Source: Planctomycetaceae bacterium (lineage in GTDB: Bacteria > Planctomycetota > Planctomycetia > Pirellulales > Pirellulaceae). From it: DNA of 6,636 nt. The stretch lies in the NCBI GenBank assembly GCA_002705165.1, contig PAJC01000030.1, positions 15,177 to 21,812 of the forward strand, written 5' to 3'. Both the position numbers and the translations under genes were made by a program. The notes under the pieces are model-generated. The model did no database searches. It was not told where the DNA came from and saw only the letters and a list, made by a program, of their open reading frames with translations. Within the stretch, counting starts at the first letter, position 1. The number at the start of each line of letters is the position of its first letter. Of this stretch, positions 1 to 5,807 are shown piece after piece.

Positions 1-549
1 AGTCGGCGTATGGGGGAGCCGAAACTGCTCAAGCAGTTTGAAGGGACACCACTAATCAATCACGTGCTTGATGCCTGGCTAGCCAGTGGTGTTCAACGAA
101 TCGTTGTCGTTGTCCGTGAAGACAATAAAGAACTCCGTGAACACCTCGATCAATTTGATGTGGATGTCGCCGTTGCCGATCCGCCTCCTGCTCAAATGAA
201 AGACACTGTACTGGCTGGCATCAACTACACTGCTGAACACTACCCTATGGGCGTCAATGACGCTTTTCTGTTAGCTCCAGCTGACATGCCCTACCTTTCC
301 CCATGGCTTATTGATCAGGTAATTGAACAGCATAATCCAGATGCCGCTGCGATCATTGCTCCTTCTTTTGAAGATACCAAAGGGCACCCCGCCCTCTTTC
401 CCTGGCCTTTCGTGACGGGCGTCTACCAGCTTACCGAGGATCAGGGAATCAATGCGCTCTGGGACCTCTACTACGGGCGCACATTCGAAGTCAGCGACAA
501 CACTCCACTGATTGATCTGGACACACCCGAAGACTGGCAACAGGAATAG
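1..549 (+). CDS. MobA/MocA-like nucleotidyltransferase, 5'-truncated by the window edge
   Basis: This is a nucleotidyltransferase of the MobA-like NTP-transferase family (NTP_transf_3), which transfers a nucleotide to a cofactor or sugar-phosphate acceptor. The reading frame is open from base 1 and the first visible residues are SRRMGEPKLL, the second half of the family's LAAGxSxRMGxxKLL nucleotide-binding signature. The ATG at 10 is therefore internal and the true start lies upstream of the window. Other family landmarks are a metal-binding ADMP at visible residues 94-97, GHPALF at 128-133 (similar to the GHPVLF of MocA-type molybdenum cofactor cytidylyltransferases) and DLDTPED near the C-terminus. 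About 182 residues are visible, so only some 10-15 are missing. It converges on mcsB with a 27-base gap that shows no clear terminator. The MocA-like motifs hint at molybdopterin cytidylyl transfer, but no molybdoenzyme or other cofactor gene is in view, so the substrate is left open. Confidence 0.88.
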   Translation, partial: SRRMGEPKLLKQFEGTPLINHVLDAWLASGVQRIVVVVREDNKELREHLDQFDVDVAVADPPPAQMKDTVLAGINYTAEHYPMGVNDAFLLAPADMPYLSPWLIDQVIEQHNPDAAAIIAPSFEDTKGHPALFPWPFVTGVYQLTEDQGINALWDLYYGRTFEVSDNTPLIDLDTPEDWQQE

Positions 550-576
550 GAAACGTCAGCCACAAGAAACGCAACC

Positions 577-1629
577 CTAGTTATCACCGATGTTAAAGGA
601 CTTTTTAAGGTACCGAGCTCGGTGAATATTACGATCAGCAATATCAAGCTTATTTCCAACCATCTTTTGCAAATGGGCCGGCTGTGTTTGTAGGAAGAGT
701 CGATTGAGCATTGGCACTTCGACTTCAATCAATCCCAAATTGACCCCTAGTCGAATACTCGATAACAGATGCATTGTTTCTTCACTACTGATTGTTTTCG
801 CATTTTGAAGAATACCATGTGCCCTGCTAACGCGATCGCTTAATTCATCTCTACTTTCTCGCAGCAAAAAGTCACGAGCTTTACGTTCGTACTCGATCAT
901 GACGGGAATCACTTCGTTGACCTGCTGGACGAGTTCAACTTCACTCTTGCCTAATGTGATTTGATTACTAATCTGGTAAAAATCGCCCATCGCCTCAGAG
1001 CCTTCTCCATAAAGGCCACGGACAGCGAGATTGATCTTTTGCAGACTCCGGAAGACCTTTTCAAGTTCCTGAGTCATCACCAATGCAGGTAAGTGAAGCA
1101 TGACACTCACTCGCATTCCTGTGCCTACGTTGGTCGGGCATGCCGTGAGATAACCAAATCGCGGATGGAAGGCATAGTGCAGGCATGAATCTATAAAATC
1201 ATCGATCGCATTGATACGATGCCAGGCCTCTGTCAAATCGAGTCCGCTTTGAACAGCCTGAATTCGGAGATGATCTTCTTCATTGATCATCACACTAAAT
1301 TTTTCATCTGAATCGATAAGAACACTGCGAGCGCCATTGCTTTCTGCAAGCTCACGACTAATCAATTGTCGTTCGACGAGAAATTGCCGATCGAGATCAT
1401 TCATTTCATCGACACGGTAATAACTAACAGGATCGCTCCATTTAGAATCCTGATTAATCAATTCAGCCACGCGGGTTTCAATGGCTAACTTATCACTGTC
1501 GGAGCATTTACGCACGAATGGGAACTCAGACAGGTTTCGCGCCAAACGGATACGTGAACTAATCACAATATCCGATTCTGGCCCCGTGCCTTTCAGCCAC
1601 TCGCCACCTTTCCCGACTAACTCATCCAT
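577..1629 (-). CDS. mcsB: Protein arginine kinase McsB
   Basis: McsB is a cytosolic phosphagen-kinase-fold enzyme that phosphorylates arginine side chains of proteins. In Firmicutes this marks them for ClpCP degradation and inactivates the repressor CtsR. From the ATG at 1629 the protein has 350 residues, close to the roughly 360 of the family. Signature motifs are SSRIRLARN (24-32), NEEDHLR (116-122, with the catalytic-loop glutamates), CPTNVGTGMR (164-173) and GEGSEA (208-213, with the glutamate expected to activate the substrate guanidinium). The C-terminal segment RNIHRA (333-338) lines up with the RDxxRA phospho-arginine-binding motif but has Asn where Asp is usual. An in-frame ATG at 1677 would overlap mcsA by 32 bases and add a tail not typical of the family. 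GTG at 1635 is closer to the Shine-Dalgarno and is a real alternative, two residues longer. The gene follows mcsA by 16 bases and is surely cotranscribed with it. Confidence 0.95.
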   Translation of the reverse strand: MDELVGKGGEWLKGTGPESDIVISSRIRLARNLSEFPFVRKCSDSDKLAIETRVAELINQDSKWSDPVSYYRVDEMNDLDRQFLVERQLISRELAESNGARSVLIDSDEKFSVMINEEDHLRIQAVQSGLDLTEAWHRINAIDDFIDSCLHYAFHPRFGYLTACPTNVGTGMRVSVMLHLPALVMTQELEKVFRSLQKINLAVRGLYGEGSEAMGDFYQISNQITLGKSEVELVQQVNEVIPVMIEYERKARDFLLRESRDELSDRVSRAHGILQNAKTISSEETMHLLSSIRLGVNLGLIEVEVPMLNRLFLQTQPAHLQKMVGNKLDIADRNIHRARYLKKSFNIGDN

Positions 1630-1639
1630 AAACACGATA

Positions 1640-1645
1640 CACCTC
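1640..1645 (-). promoter_or_regulatory. Shine-Dalgarno of mcsB
   Basis: GAGGTG follows directly after the mcsA stop codon on the minus strand. It lies 4 bases before a GTG (1635) and 10 bases before the ATG (1629). It shows that mcsB starts just after mcsA and not at the overlapping ATG at 1677. Spacing slightly favours the GTG, while codon type favours the ATG. Confidence 0.6.
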
Positions 1646-2155
1646 TTAACCAGACTGTTCTTTTTCAATGCCGACAATTTGGTCTCTCAGCTGCGAGGCT
1701 TTTTCATAGTCCTCAACCTGAATGGCCTGTTCCATTTCACGTCGCAAACGAATCAGATCCGTTCGCTGATCTGTTCCTTCAGCAGCTCCTCTAGGTTTCT
1801 TGCCAACGTGAACTGTCGCGGAATGAATATTGGAAATAATTGGATCAATCTCTTCTTCAAAGCATATGTAATCATGCGGGCAACCAAGTCGTCCCACATG
1901 GCGAAACTCATAGAACGTGATGCCACAAAGGGGGCATGCCTGTTGGTCAAGCTTGGCAAGCTGCTCAGCGGCTTCGTTAATATTAAGATGTTGAGCCAGT
2001 GCGCCGGCAATGGAAGGCACATCTTCTTCGTTCACATCAGCCTGCATGAGATAGATCCGGGCGTGTTCCTCGCAAAGGTGCAGTTCTTCAGGCACTTCAT
2101 CTGTCAATTCAGTGATGTGAAAGGTTGCTGGCTTTTCGCAGTGCTGGCACTTCAT
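1646..2155 (-). CDS. mcsA: McsA-like zinc-binding protein with UVR motif, activator of McsB
   Basis: McsA is the small zinc-binding partner that activates the arginine kinase McsB. This 169-residue protein has the family architecture. An N-terminal metal site holds C3 and C6 with C28 and H31. A second site starts with CPLCG (C74, C77) and continues with GRLGCPHDY (C92), followed by C98. The C-terminal stretch from about 133 to 166 is a UvrB/UvrC (UVR) helical-hairpin motif, with EDYEKASQLRDQI as its core. In Firmicutes McsA the metal sites are usually CxxC pairs. Here the second halves are CxxH and CPHD, so Cys has been replaced in both. The gene is immediately upstream of mcsB and cotranscribed with it, which supports the assignment over a generic UVR-domain protein. 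The ATG has no Shine-Dalgarno in front. It lies 5 bases after a GATAAT box, so a leaderless message is possible. Confidence 0.9.
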   Translation of the reverse strand: MKCQHCEKPATFHITELTDEVPEELHLCEEHARIYLMQADVNEEDVPSIAGALAQHLNINEAAEQLAKLDQQACPLCGITFYEFRHVGRLGCPHDYICFEEEIDPIISNIHSATVHVGKKPRGAAEGTDQRTDLIRLRREMEQAIQVEDYEKASQLRDQIVGIEKEQSG

Positions 2156-2396
2156 TAAGCATTATCCACGCTATTAAATTTAACTACTCAACTGACAACT
2201 TGATTTTGGTGAAAACCAGTCGGCAGGGGAGTATCAGCAAATCAAAAACCTGTTCAAAATAGAAACATCAGCCGCTAAATGACAGTCTCTGTTCCCGTAA
2301 TGCGGTAATAACTGTTAGGATTCTATCAATGGGCACTACCCTGTCAAGATAGCCCAACCGCACCTTAATTATATCGTTCAACTCAACCTGCATTCC
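2156..2396. other. Divergent intergenic region between mcsA and trpE
   Basis: These 241 bases separate two divergent genes and must hold both promoters. On the minus strand a GATAAT hexamer (2161-2166) sits just before mcsA. On the plus strand TTAATTATAT near 2366-2375 is an AT-rich stretch that could include a -10 for trpE, but no convincing -35 goes with it. A short imperfect dyad pairs TGACAGT (about 2280-2286) with ACTGTTA (about 2311-2317). I see no leader peptide with tandem Trp codons, no T-box and no attenuator-like hairpin pair before trpE. Confidence 0.4.
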
Positions 2397-3902
2397 ATGT
2401 CACATTCGCCAAACTTCGAAGCTTTTACCAACCTTGCCAAGGATCATGATCTGGTACCCGTCTATCGCCGGATGCTCAGCGATGGCCTAACCCCTGTCTC
2501 GGCATTCCAAAAGTTGGATGACGGAAAGGATGCCTGCCTGTTTGAAAGTGTTATCGGCGGGGAAAAAGTTGGACGCCATAGTATTCTTGCCACCAATCCT
2601 TTTATGGTCATCAATGCTTGTGGGAATGATGTCACTTTAACACGGGATGGTCAAACCGAAAGCCATCAATCTGACAACCCGCTTGATGATTTACGACAGT
2701 TAGTCGATTCCTTCAAAGCGCCTCAACTTGAAGAACTTCCCCCATTCAACGGCGGCGCTATCGGATATGCCGGATACGATGTGATACGCTATGTCGAAAA
2801 TCTCCCTGACCCGCCTGAGAACGACCGTCAAATCCCGGACCTGACCTTCGGTTTCTATGATTCTCTTGTCGTTTTCGATAATGTCAACAAAACCATGTTT
2901 GTCATCGTCATGGCTCGACTCGACAAACATAATGGCGATACCCGAAAGGCCTATGACGAGGCACTTACCCGTGTGGACCAGTTGGTATCGCAACTCGCCG
3001 CTCCGACTCAACTTACGATGGCCGACATTAGCACTTCCGGTGGCACTGAAACGCTAAGCTATACGTCAAATTTCGAACAGGTTGAATTTGAAGAAGCCGT
3101 GAACAAATGTGTCGATTACATTCGAGCCGGAGATATCTTCCAGGTCGTTATCAGCCAGCGACTTGAAATGGAGCTCCAAGTTGACCCGCTAGAACTATAT
3201 CGATCACTACGAGTGGTAAACCCCAGCCCGTTCATGTTCTTTCTCCGTACGGATAACGTGACACTCGTCGGAAGCTCTCCGGAAATCATGTGCCGGGTCG
3301 TTGATGGAAAAGTGACTGTGCGACCACTGGCAGGTACTCGACCTCGTGGAACCACGGAAGAAGAAGACCAACAACTAGCCGACGAACTACTGGCAGATCC
3401 TAAAGAACGCGCCGAACATGTCATGCTGGTCGACCTGGGACGCAATGATGTCGGACGTATCGCTGAGTACCGTACTGTCGAACTGTCCGACGTGATGGTC
3501 ATCGAACGCTATAGCCATGTCATGCACATTACATCGAATGTCACCGGACAACTACGTGACGATAAGGATGCCTTCGACGCATTGGCAGCCTGTTTGCCAG
3601 CAGGTACCGTTTCCGGAGCGCCCAAAGTTCGAGCCATGGAAGTCATTGATGAATTAGAACGCCATCGCCGTGGGCCTTATGCAGGAGCCGTCGGATACAT
3701 TGATTATGTAGGAAACATGGATACCTGCATCGCACTCCGAACCTTTGTTATTAAAAATGACAAGCTTTATGTGCAGGCCGGGGCAGGCATTGTTGCAGAT
3801 AGTCAGCCTGAAATGGAGTATCAGGAAACACTGAATAAGGCTCGAGGGCTACTCAAAGCAGTTGAAATCACAGCAAAACGATCACCGTCGCACGCTTCGT
3901 GA
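2397..3902 (+). CDS. trpE: Anthranilate synthase component I (TrpE)
   Basis: TrpE converts chorismate plus ammonia to anthranilate and pyruvate, the first committed step of tryptophan synthesis. Ammonia normally comes from the glutaminase subunit TrpG. The 501-residue protein has the N-terminal regulatory domain with LFES at 48-51, equivalent to the LLES Trp-feedback motif, and NPSPFMFF at 275-282, also part of the Trp site. The chorismate-binding domain (about 225-490) contains [24 protein letters not shown] (310-318), [15 protein letters not shown] (337-351), HVMH (374-377), GTVSGAPK (403-410), [10 protein letters not shown] (460-469) and PEMEYQET (471-478) with Mg-binding glutamates. Alanine in PLAGT, where aminodeoxychorismate synthase PabB has lysine, favours TrpE over PabB. 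No trpG or other trp gene is adjacent. The ATG at 2397 lacks a Shine-Dalgarno but fits the family's N-terminus. Retained feedback motifs suggest inhibition by tryptophan (inference). Confidence 0.95.
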   Translation: MSHSPNFEAFTNLAKDHDLVPVYRRMLSDGLTPVSAFQKLDDGKDACLFESVIGGEKVGRHSILATNPFMVINACGNDVTLTRDGQTESHQSDNPLDDLRQLVDSFKAPQLEELPPFNGGAIGYAGYDVIRYVENLPDPPENDRQIPDLTFGFYDSLVVFDNVNKTMFVIVMARLDKHNGDTRKAYDEALTRVDQLVSQLAAPTQLTMADISTSGGTETLSYTSNFEQVEFEEAVNKCVDYIRAGDIFQVVISQRLEMELQVDPLELYRSLRVVNPSPFMFFLRTDNVTLVGSSPEIMCRVVDGKVTVRPLAGTRPRGTTEEEDQQLADELLADPKERAEHVMLVDLGRNDVGRIAEYRTVELSDVMVIERYSHVMHITSNVTGQLRDDKDAFDALAACLPAGTVSGAPKVRAMEVIDELERHRRGPYAGAVGYIDYVGNMDTCIALRTFVIKNDKLYVQAGAGIVADSQPEMEYQETLNKARGLLKAVEITAKRSPSHAS

Positions 3903-3926
3903 GAAGCAATGCCTTGATCGCCGCAG

Positions 3927-4109
3927 TTAGACTTGATCACGCAGAGTGGTGAAGCTGATAAATCCCAAACCTAATGCACCGATGACTCCGCCAATATCCA
4001 TCAGCATACTTGCTCGTGAAAACGGAATCTTGATTGCTAGATCAAGTGCAAAGACTAACAGTAGCAAAACTGCTACCGACAATCCAAAAATACACATGAT
4101 TTTCGACAC
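3927..4109 (-). CDS. Small two-helix membrane protein of unknown function
   Basis: This 60-residue protein begins at a GTG (4107-4109) preceded by a good Shine-Dalgarno. It has two hydrophobic segments, about residues 5-26 and 36-54. They are separated by a short loop, KIPFSRAS, that leads into MLMDIGG, and the polar tail TLRDQV closes the protein. The pattern (helix, short IPF loop, ASMLMDIGG, helix, TLRDQ tail) resembles small conserved membrane proteins I recall from planctomycetes. I cannot name a function, and the resemblance is from memory. The next in-frame ATG, four codons on, has no ribosome binding site at a workable distance, so the GTG is preferred. It converges on trpE, with only 24 bases between the stop codons, and diverges from the aminotransferase gene. 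An overlapping plus-strand frame of similar length has no such features and is taken as a shadow. Confidence 0.65.
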   Translation of the reverse strand: MSKIMCIFGLSVAVLLLLVFALDLAIKIPFSRASMLMDIGGVIGALGLGFISFTTLRDQV

Positions 4110-4118
4110 GTTTCTATT

Positions 4119-4123
4119 TCCTC
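4119..4123 (-). promoter_or_regulatory. Shine-Dalgarno of the small membrane protein
   Basis: GAGGA on the minus strand lies 9 bases before the GTG at 4109. It is the clearest ribosome binding site in the window. It both supports the reality of this small gene and decides its GTG start. Confidence 0.6.
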
Positions 4124-4140
4124 GATTGGGGTAACTATCA

Positions 4141-4173
4141 GGTTCTATTCAGATCCGGTTTCTATTCAGTTCC
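4141..4173. repeat. Imperfect tandem repeat, two copies of 16 and 17 bases
   Basis: GGTTCTATTCAGATCC (4141-4156) is followed directly by GGTTTCTATTCAGTTCC (4157-4173). The copies differ by one inserted T and one substitution. They lie between the divergent small membrane protein and aminotransferase genes, just before a perfect inverted repeat. This could be a pair of protein-binding half-sites or a simple duplication. Confidence 0.6.
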
Positions 4174-4176
4174 GGT

Positions 4177-4211
4177 CTCGACAGCACAAGTCCACCAGTT
4201 TTGCTGTCGAG
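4177..4211. repeat. Perfect 10-bp inverted repeat
   Basis: CTCGACAGCA (4177-4186) and TGCTGTCGAG (4202-4211) are exact reverse complements separated by 15 bases. No T-tract follows on either strand and no gene reads into it, so a terminator is unlikely. The right arm ends 7 bases before a consensus TATAAT, so it would overlap the -35 to -10 spacer of a promoter there. An operator or a structured leader element is plausible (inference). Confidence 0.65.
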
Positions 4212-4218
4212 CAAATAG

Positions 4219-4224
4219 TATAAT
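4219..4224 (+). promoter_or_regulatory. Candidate -10 box upstream of the aminotransferase gene
   Basis: TATAAT matches the sigma-70 -10 consensus exactly. No good -35 lies 16-18 bases upstream (CAGTTT or AGTTTT only). It would give a leader of about 150 bases before the ATG at 4385. The surrounding spacer is AT-rich, so a chance match is possible. The same site read on the minus strand gives TATACT, a 5 of 6 match pointing to the small membrane protein gene. Confidence 0.3.
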
Positions 4225-4384
4225 CCACGAAAATTGTTTAATGCGACAGGGATTTACTAGTTTTCATTCATAATTTACGTGTATTCTATCGTCTAATCAA
4301 AATCCCATAAGTAAAACCAACGAATTTTTATTTTACAAATAGACCAATCTTTGTGTTTCCGGCTTTAAAAACAAGTTCATCGCC

Positions 4385-5551
4385 ATGATTGAATCAGCTT
4401 TAAATCAACAACTGCGAGAGCAAATGCCGGTGGCAAAGACGCTGGCCTACTTCGACCACGCGGCTGTCGCACCTTTACCAAATGTGGCAGCCAAGGCGAT
4501 TACATCTTGGCTGGATGAAGCAACAAACCAGGGAGACCTCTACTGGCCCAAATGGGCAAAACGAGTCGAAATGATTCGACGCAATGCCGCCAAACTGATT
4601 GGAGCCAGTTCGGATGAGATCGCACTCACCCCTAACACCTCTACCGGTATCAATTTCGTTGCTGAAGGCTTCCCCTGGGAGGACGGTGAAAATATTGTCA
4701 CTTTCGCAAACGAATTTCCTTCCAATTTATATCCCTGGATGAACCTGCAATCACGTGGCGTAAACACAAGGGTTGTTCAGGTGGAACAGGGTGTCGCTGA
4801 TATCAATCGTCTGTTCGAAGCTTGTGACGAGCAAACTCGACTCATCTCGCTAAGTTGGGTTTCTTTTTCCAGCGGCTACCGATTTACCAACGAGCAACTC
4901 CACGCAATTGTTCAGGAAGCTCACCGTCGAGATATCTATGTCATGCTGGATGCAATCCAGGGACTGGGAATATTCCCCCTCGACGTCGCTAAGCTGGAAA
5001 TCGATTTTTTAGCCGCTGATGGGCACAAGTGGATGTTAGGCCCCGAAGGTGCTGGCCTGTTCTATATCCGCCAACAACACCTTGACCTGTTGAGACCGTT
5101 AATGGTCGGCTGGCACTCTGTGGCCAACCCCTTTGATTTTAGTAAAATCGACTGGAAGCCGCGACAACAGGCTGCACGCTATGAAGGTGGCACACAAAAC
5201 ATGGTCGGAACTCTGGGCTATGGAGCTAGTCTTGAACTCCTGCAAAAACTCGGCGTTAGTACCACCGCCTCCCCTGTTGCTGATCAAATCCTTGCCTATA
5301 CACAATTCGCACAGTCTGAGCTAAAAAAACTTGGTGCCGAAATTCATGGCTCCTCTGCGGCAGAACATCTCAGTGGTATCACTTCGTTCACCATCCCAAA
5401 CGTGGAATTAGCTCAACTGCGTTCACAATGTATGGATGTCGGAGTTGTGCTAAGTCACCGAGATGGCCGTTTGCGTATTAGTCCTCACGCATATAACAAT
5501 CAGGAGGATCTGGACCGCTTGCTAAGCTTAATTCGGACTTGTATCAGATAG
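4385..5551 (+). CDS. Class V aminotransferase-fold PLP-dependent enzyme
   Basis: This 388-residue protein belongs to fold-type I, class V PLP enzymes (the cysteine desulfurase/SufS and isopenicillin-N-epimerase-like superfamily). N-terminal YFDHAAVAPLP (22-32) is the usual opening of the family. TPNTSTGIN (82-90) is the phosphate-binding turn. D189 and Q192 in MLDAIQG should contact the pyridine ring. HKW (214-216) supplies K215 as the likely Schiff-base lysine. RYEGGTQN (265-272) is the conserved cofactor-side loop. The C-terminal segment VVLSHRDGRLRISPHAYN (354-371) is where SufS-type desulfurases carry their RxGHHC loop. Here that loop and its catalytic Cys are missing, so cysteine desulfurase activity is unlikely. 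The substrate cannot be read from sequence or context, as neither neighbour is metabolically linked. The ATG at 4385 has no Shine-Dalgarno but gives a family-typical N-terminus. It appears monocistronic. Confidence 0.9.
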   Translation: MIESALNQQLREQMPVAKTLAYFDHAAVAPLPNVAAKAITSWLDEATNQGDLYWPKWAKRVEMIRRNAAKLIGASSDEIALTPNTSTGINFVAEGFPWEDGENIVTFANEFPSNLYPWMNLQSRGVNTRVVQVEQGVADINRLFEACDEQTRLISLSWVSFSSGYRFTNEQLHAIVQEAHRRDIYVMLDAIQGLGIFPLDVAKLEIDFLAADGHKWMLGPEGAGLFYIRQQHLDLLRPLMVGWHSVANPFDFSKIDWKPRQQAARYEGGTQNMVGTLGYGASLELLQKLGVSTTASPVADQILAYTQFAQSELKKLGAEIHGSSAAEHLSGITSFTIPNVELAQLRSQCMDVGVVLSHRDGRLRISPHAYNNQEDLDRLLSLIRTCIR

Positions 5552-5558
5552 GATGTGG

Positions 5559-5615
5559 GGAGAGCTAACCCGCGTTTCTCTGATAAGACTCTTTTATCGG
5601 CTTCCTAAGCTCTCC
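5559..5615 (+). terminator. Candidate hairpin terminator after the aminotransferase gene
   Basis: GGAGAGCT (5559-5566) pairs exactly with AGCTCTCC (5608-5615). Nested inside, GATAAGA (5582-5588) pairs with TTTTATC (5592-5598) with one G-U and a 3-base loop. The structure begins 7 bases after the stop codon, where a terminator is expected. No T-run follows the outer stem, so an intrinsic terminator is not proven. It may instead protect the 3' end of the message. Confidence 0.4.
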
Positions 5616-5628
5616 TAGTCGTCATAAT

Positions 5629-5659
5629 CGTTACAACCAAATAGCTGAATGTTGTAACG
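5629..5659. repeat. Perfect 9-bp inverted repeat
   Basis: CGTTACAAC (5629-5637) and GTTGTAACG (5651-5659) are exact reverse complements with 13 bases between. A related TACAACC recurs near 5691. The site lies about 150 bases upstream of the GTG at 5808. It may be a regulator-binding dyad or part of a structured leader. Confidence 0.55.
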
Positions 5660-5703
5660 CGTCGTTCCCCATTCGAACTCTTAGACAGACTACAACCGAA
5701 ACG

Positions 5704-5722
5704 TCGATAAGTGCTGTATCGA
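5704..5722. repeat. Short 6-bp inverted repeat
   Basis: TCGATA (5704-5709) and TATCGA (5717-5722) are separated by 7 bases. Taken alone a dyad this short is weak. It matters only as the third in a row between 5552 and 5807, a stretch with no gene. Confidence 0.35.
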
Positions 5723-5807
5723 ACTTGCTGCAACACGTGATAACTCTCTAATTCCAACGCTCGACAGTTATTACGTATCTCATCCCTTGATTATCTGAAC
5801 TGTTTGC

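Noticed and set aside
1630..1677. N-terminal extension of mcsB starting at ATG 1677
   Set aside because: It would overlap the end of mcsA by 32 bases and add residues not typical of McsB. The Shine-Dalgarno at 1640-1645 supports a start at 1635 or 1629.
1481..2158. Long plus-strand open frame of 225 codons
   Set aside because: It lies antisense to mcsB and mcsA, both of which have clear family motifs. Its own translation shows no recognisable domain, so it is a shadow frame.
2170..2200. TTGTCA as a -35 box for mcsA
   Set aside because: At 17-base spacing the -10 would be AATAGC, a 3 of 6 match. This is too weak to annotate.
2303..2315. GTAATAACTGT shared with the opposite strand upstream of the gene at 5808
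   Set aside because: An 11-base match between two places in 6.6 kb of both strands is expected by chance several times.
3116..3502. Minus-strand open frame of 128 codons inside trpE
   Set aside because: It is Ser/Arg-rich low-complexity protein antisense to the conserved chorismate-binding domain, which is typical of a shadow frame.
3911..3938. CTTGATC repeated twice between and into the convergent trpE and small-protein ends
   Set aside because: The repeat is only 7 bases and forms no hairpin, so there is no support for a terminator or attachment site.
5655..5690. TTCGAAC resembling a tRNA T-loop
   Set aside because: The flanking bases do not form the 5-bp T-stem, and no anticodon arm or acceptor stem can be drawn around it.
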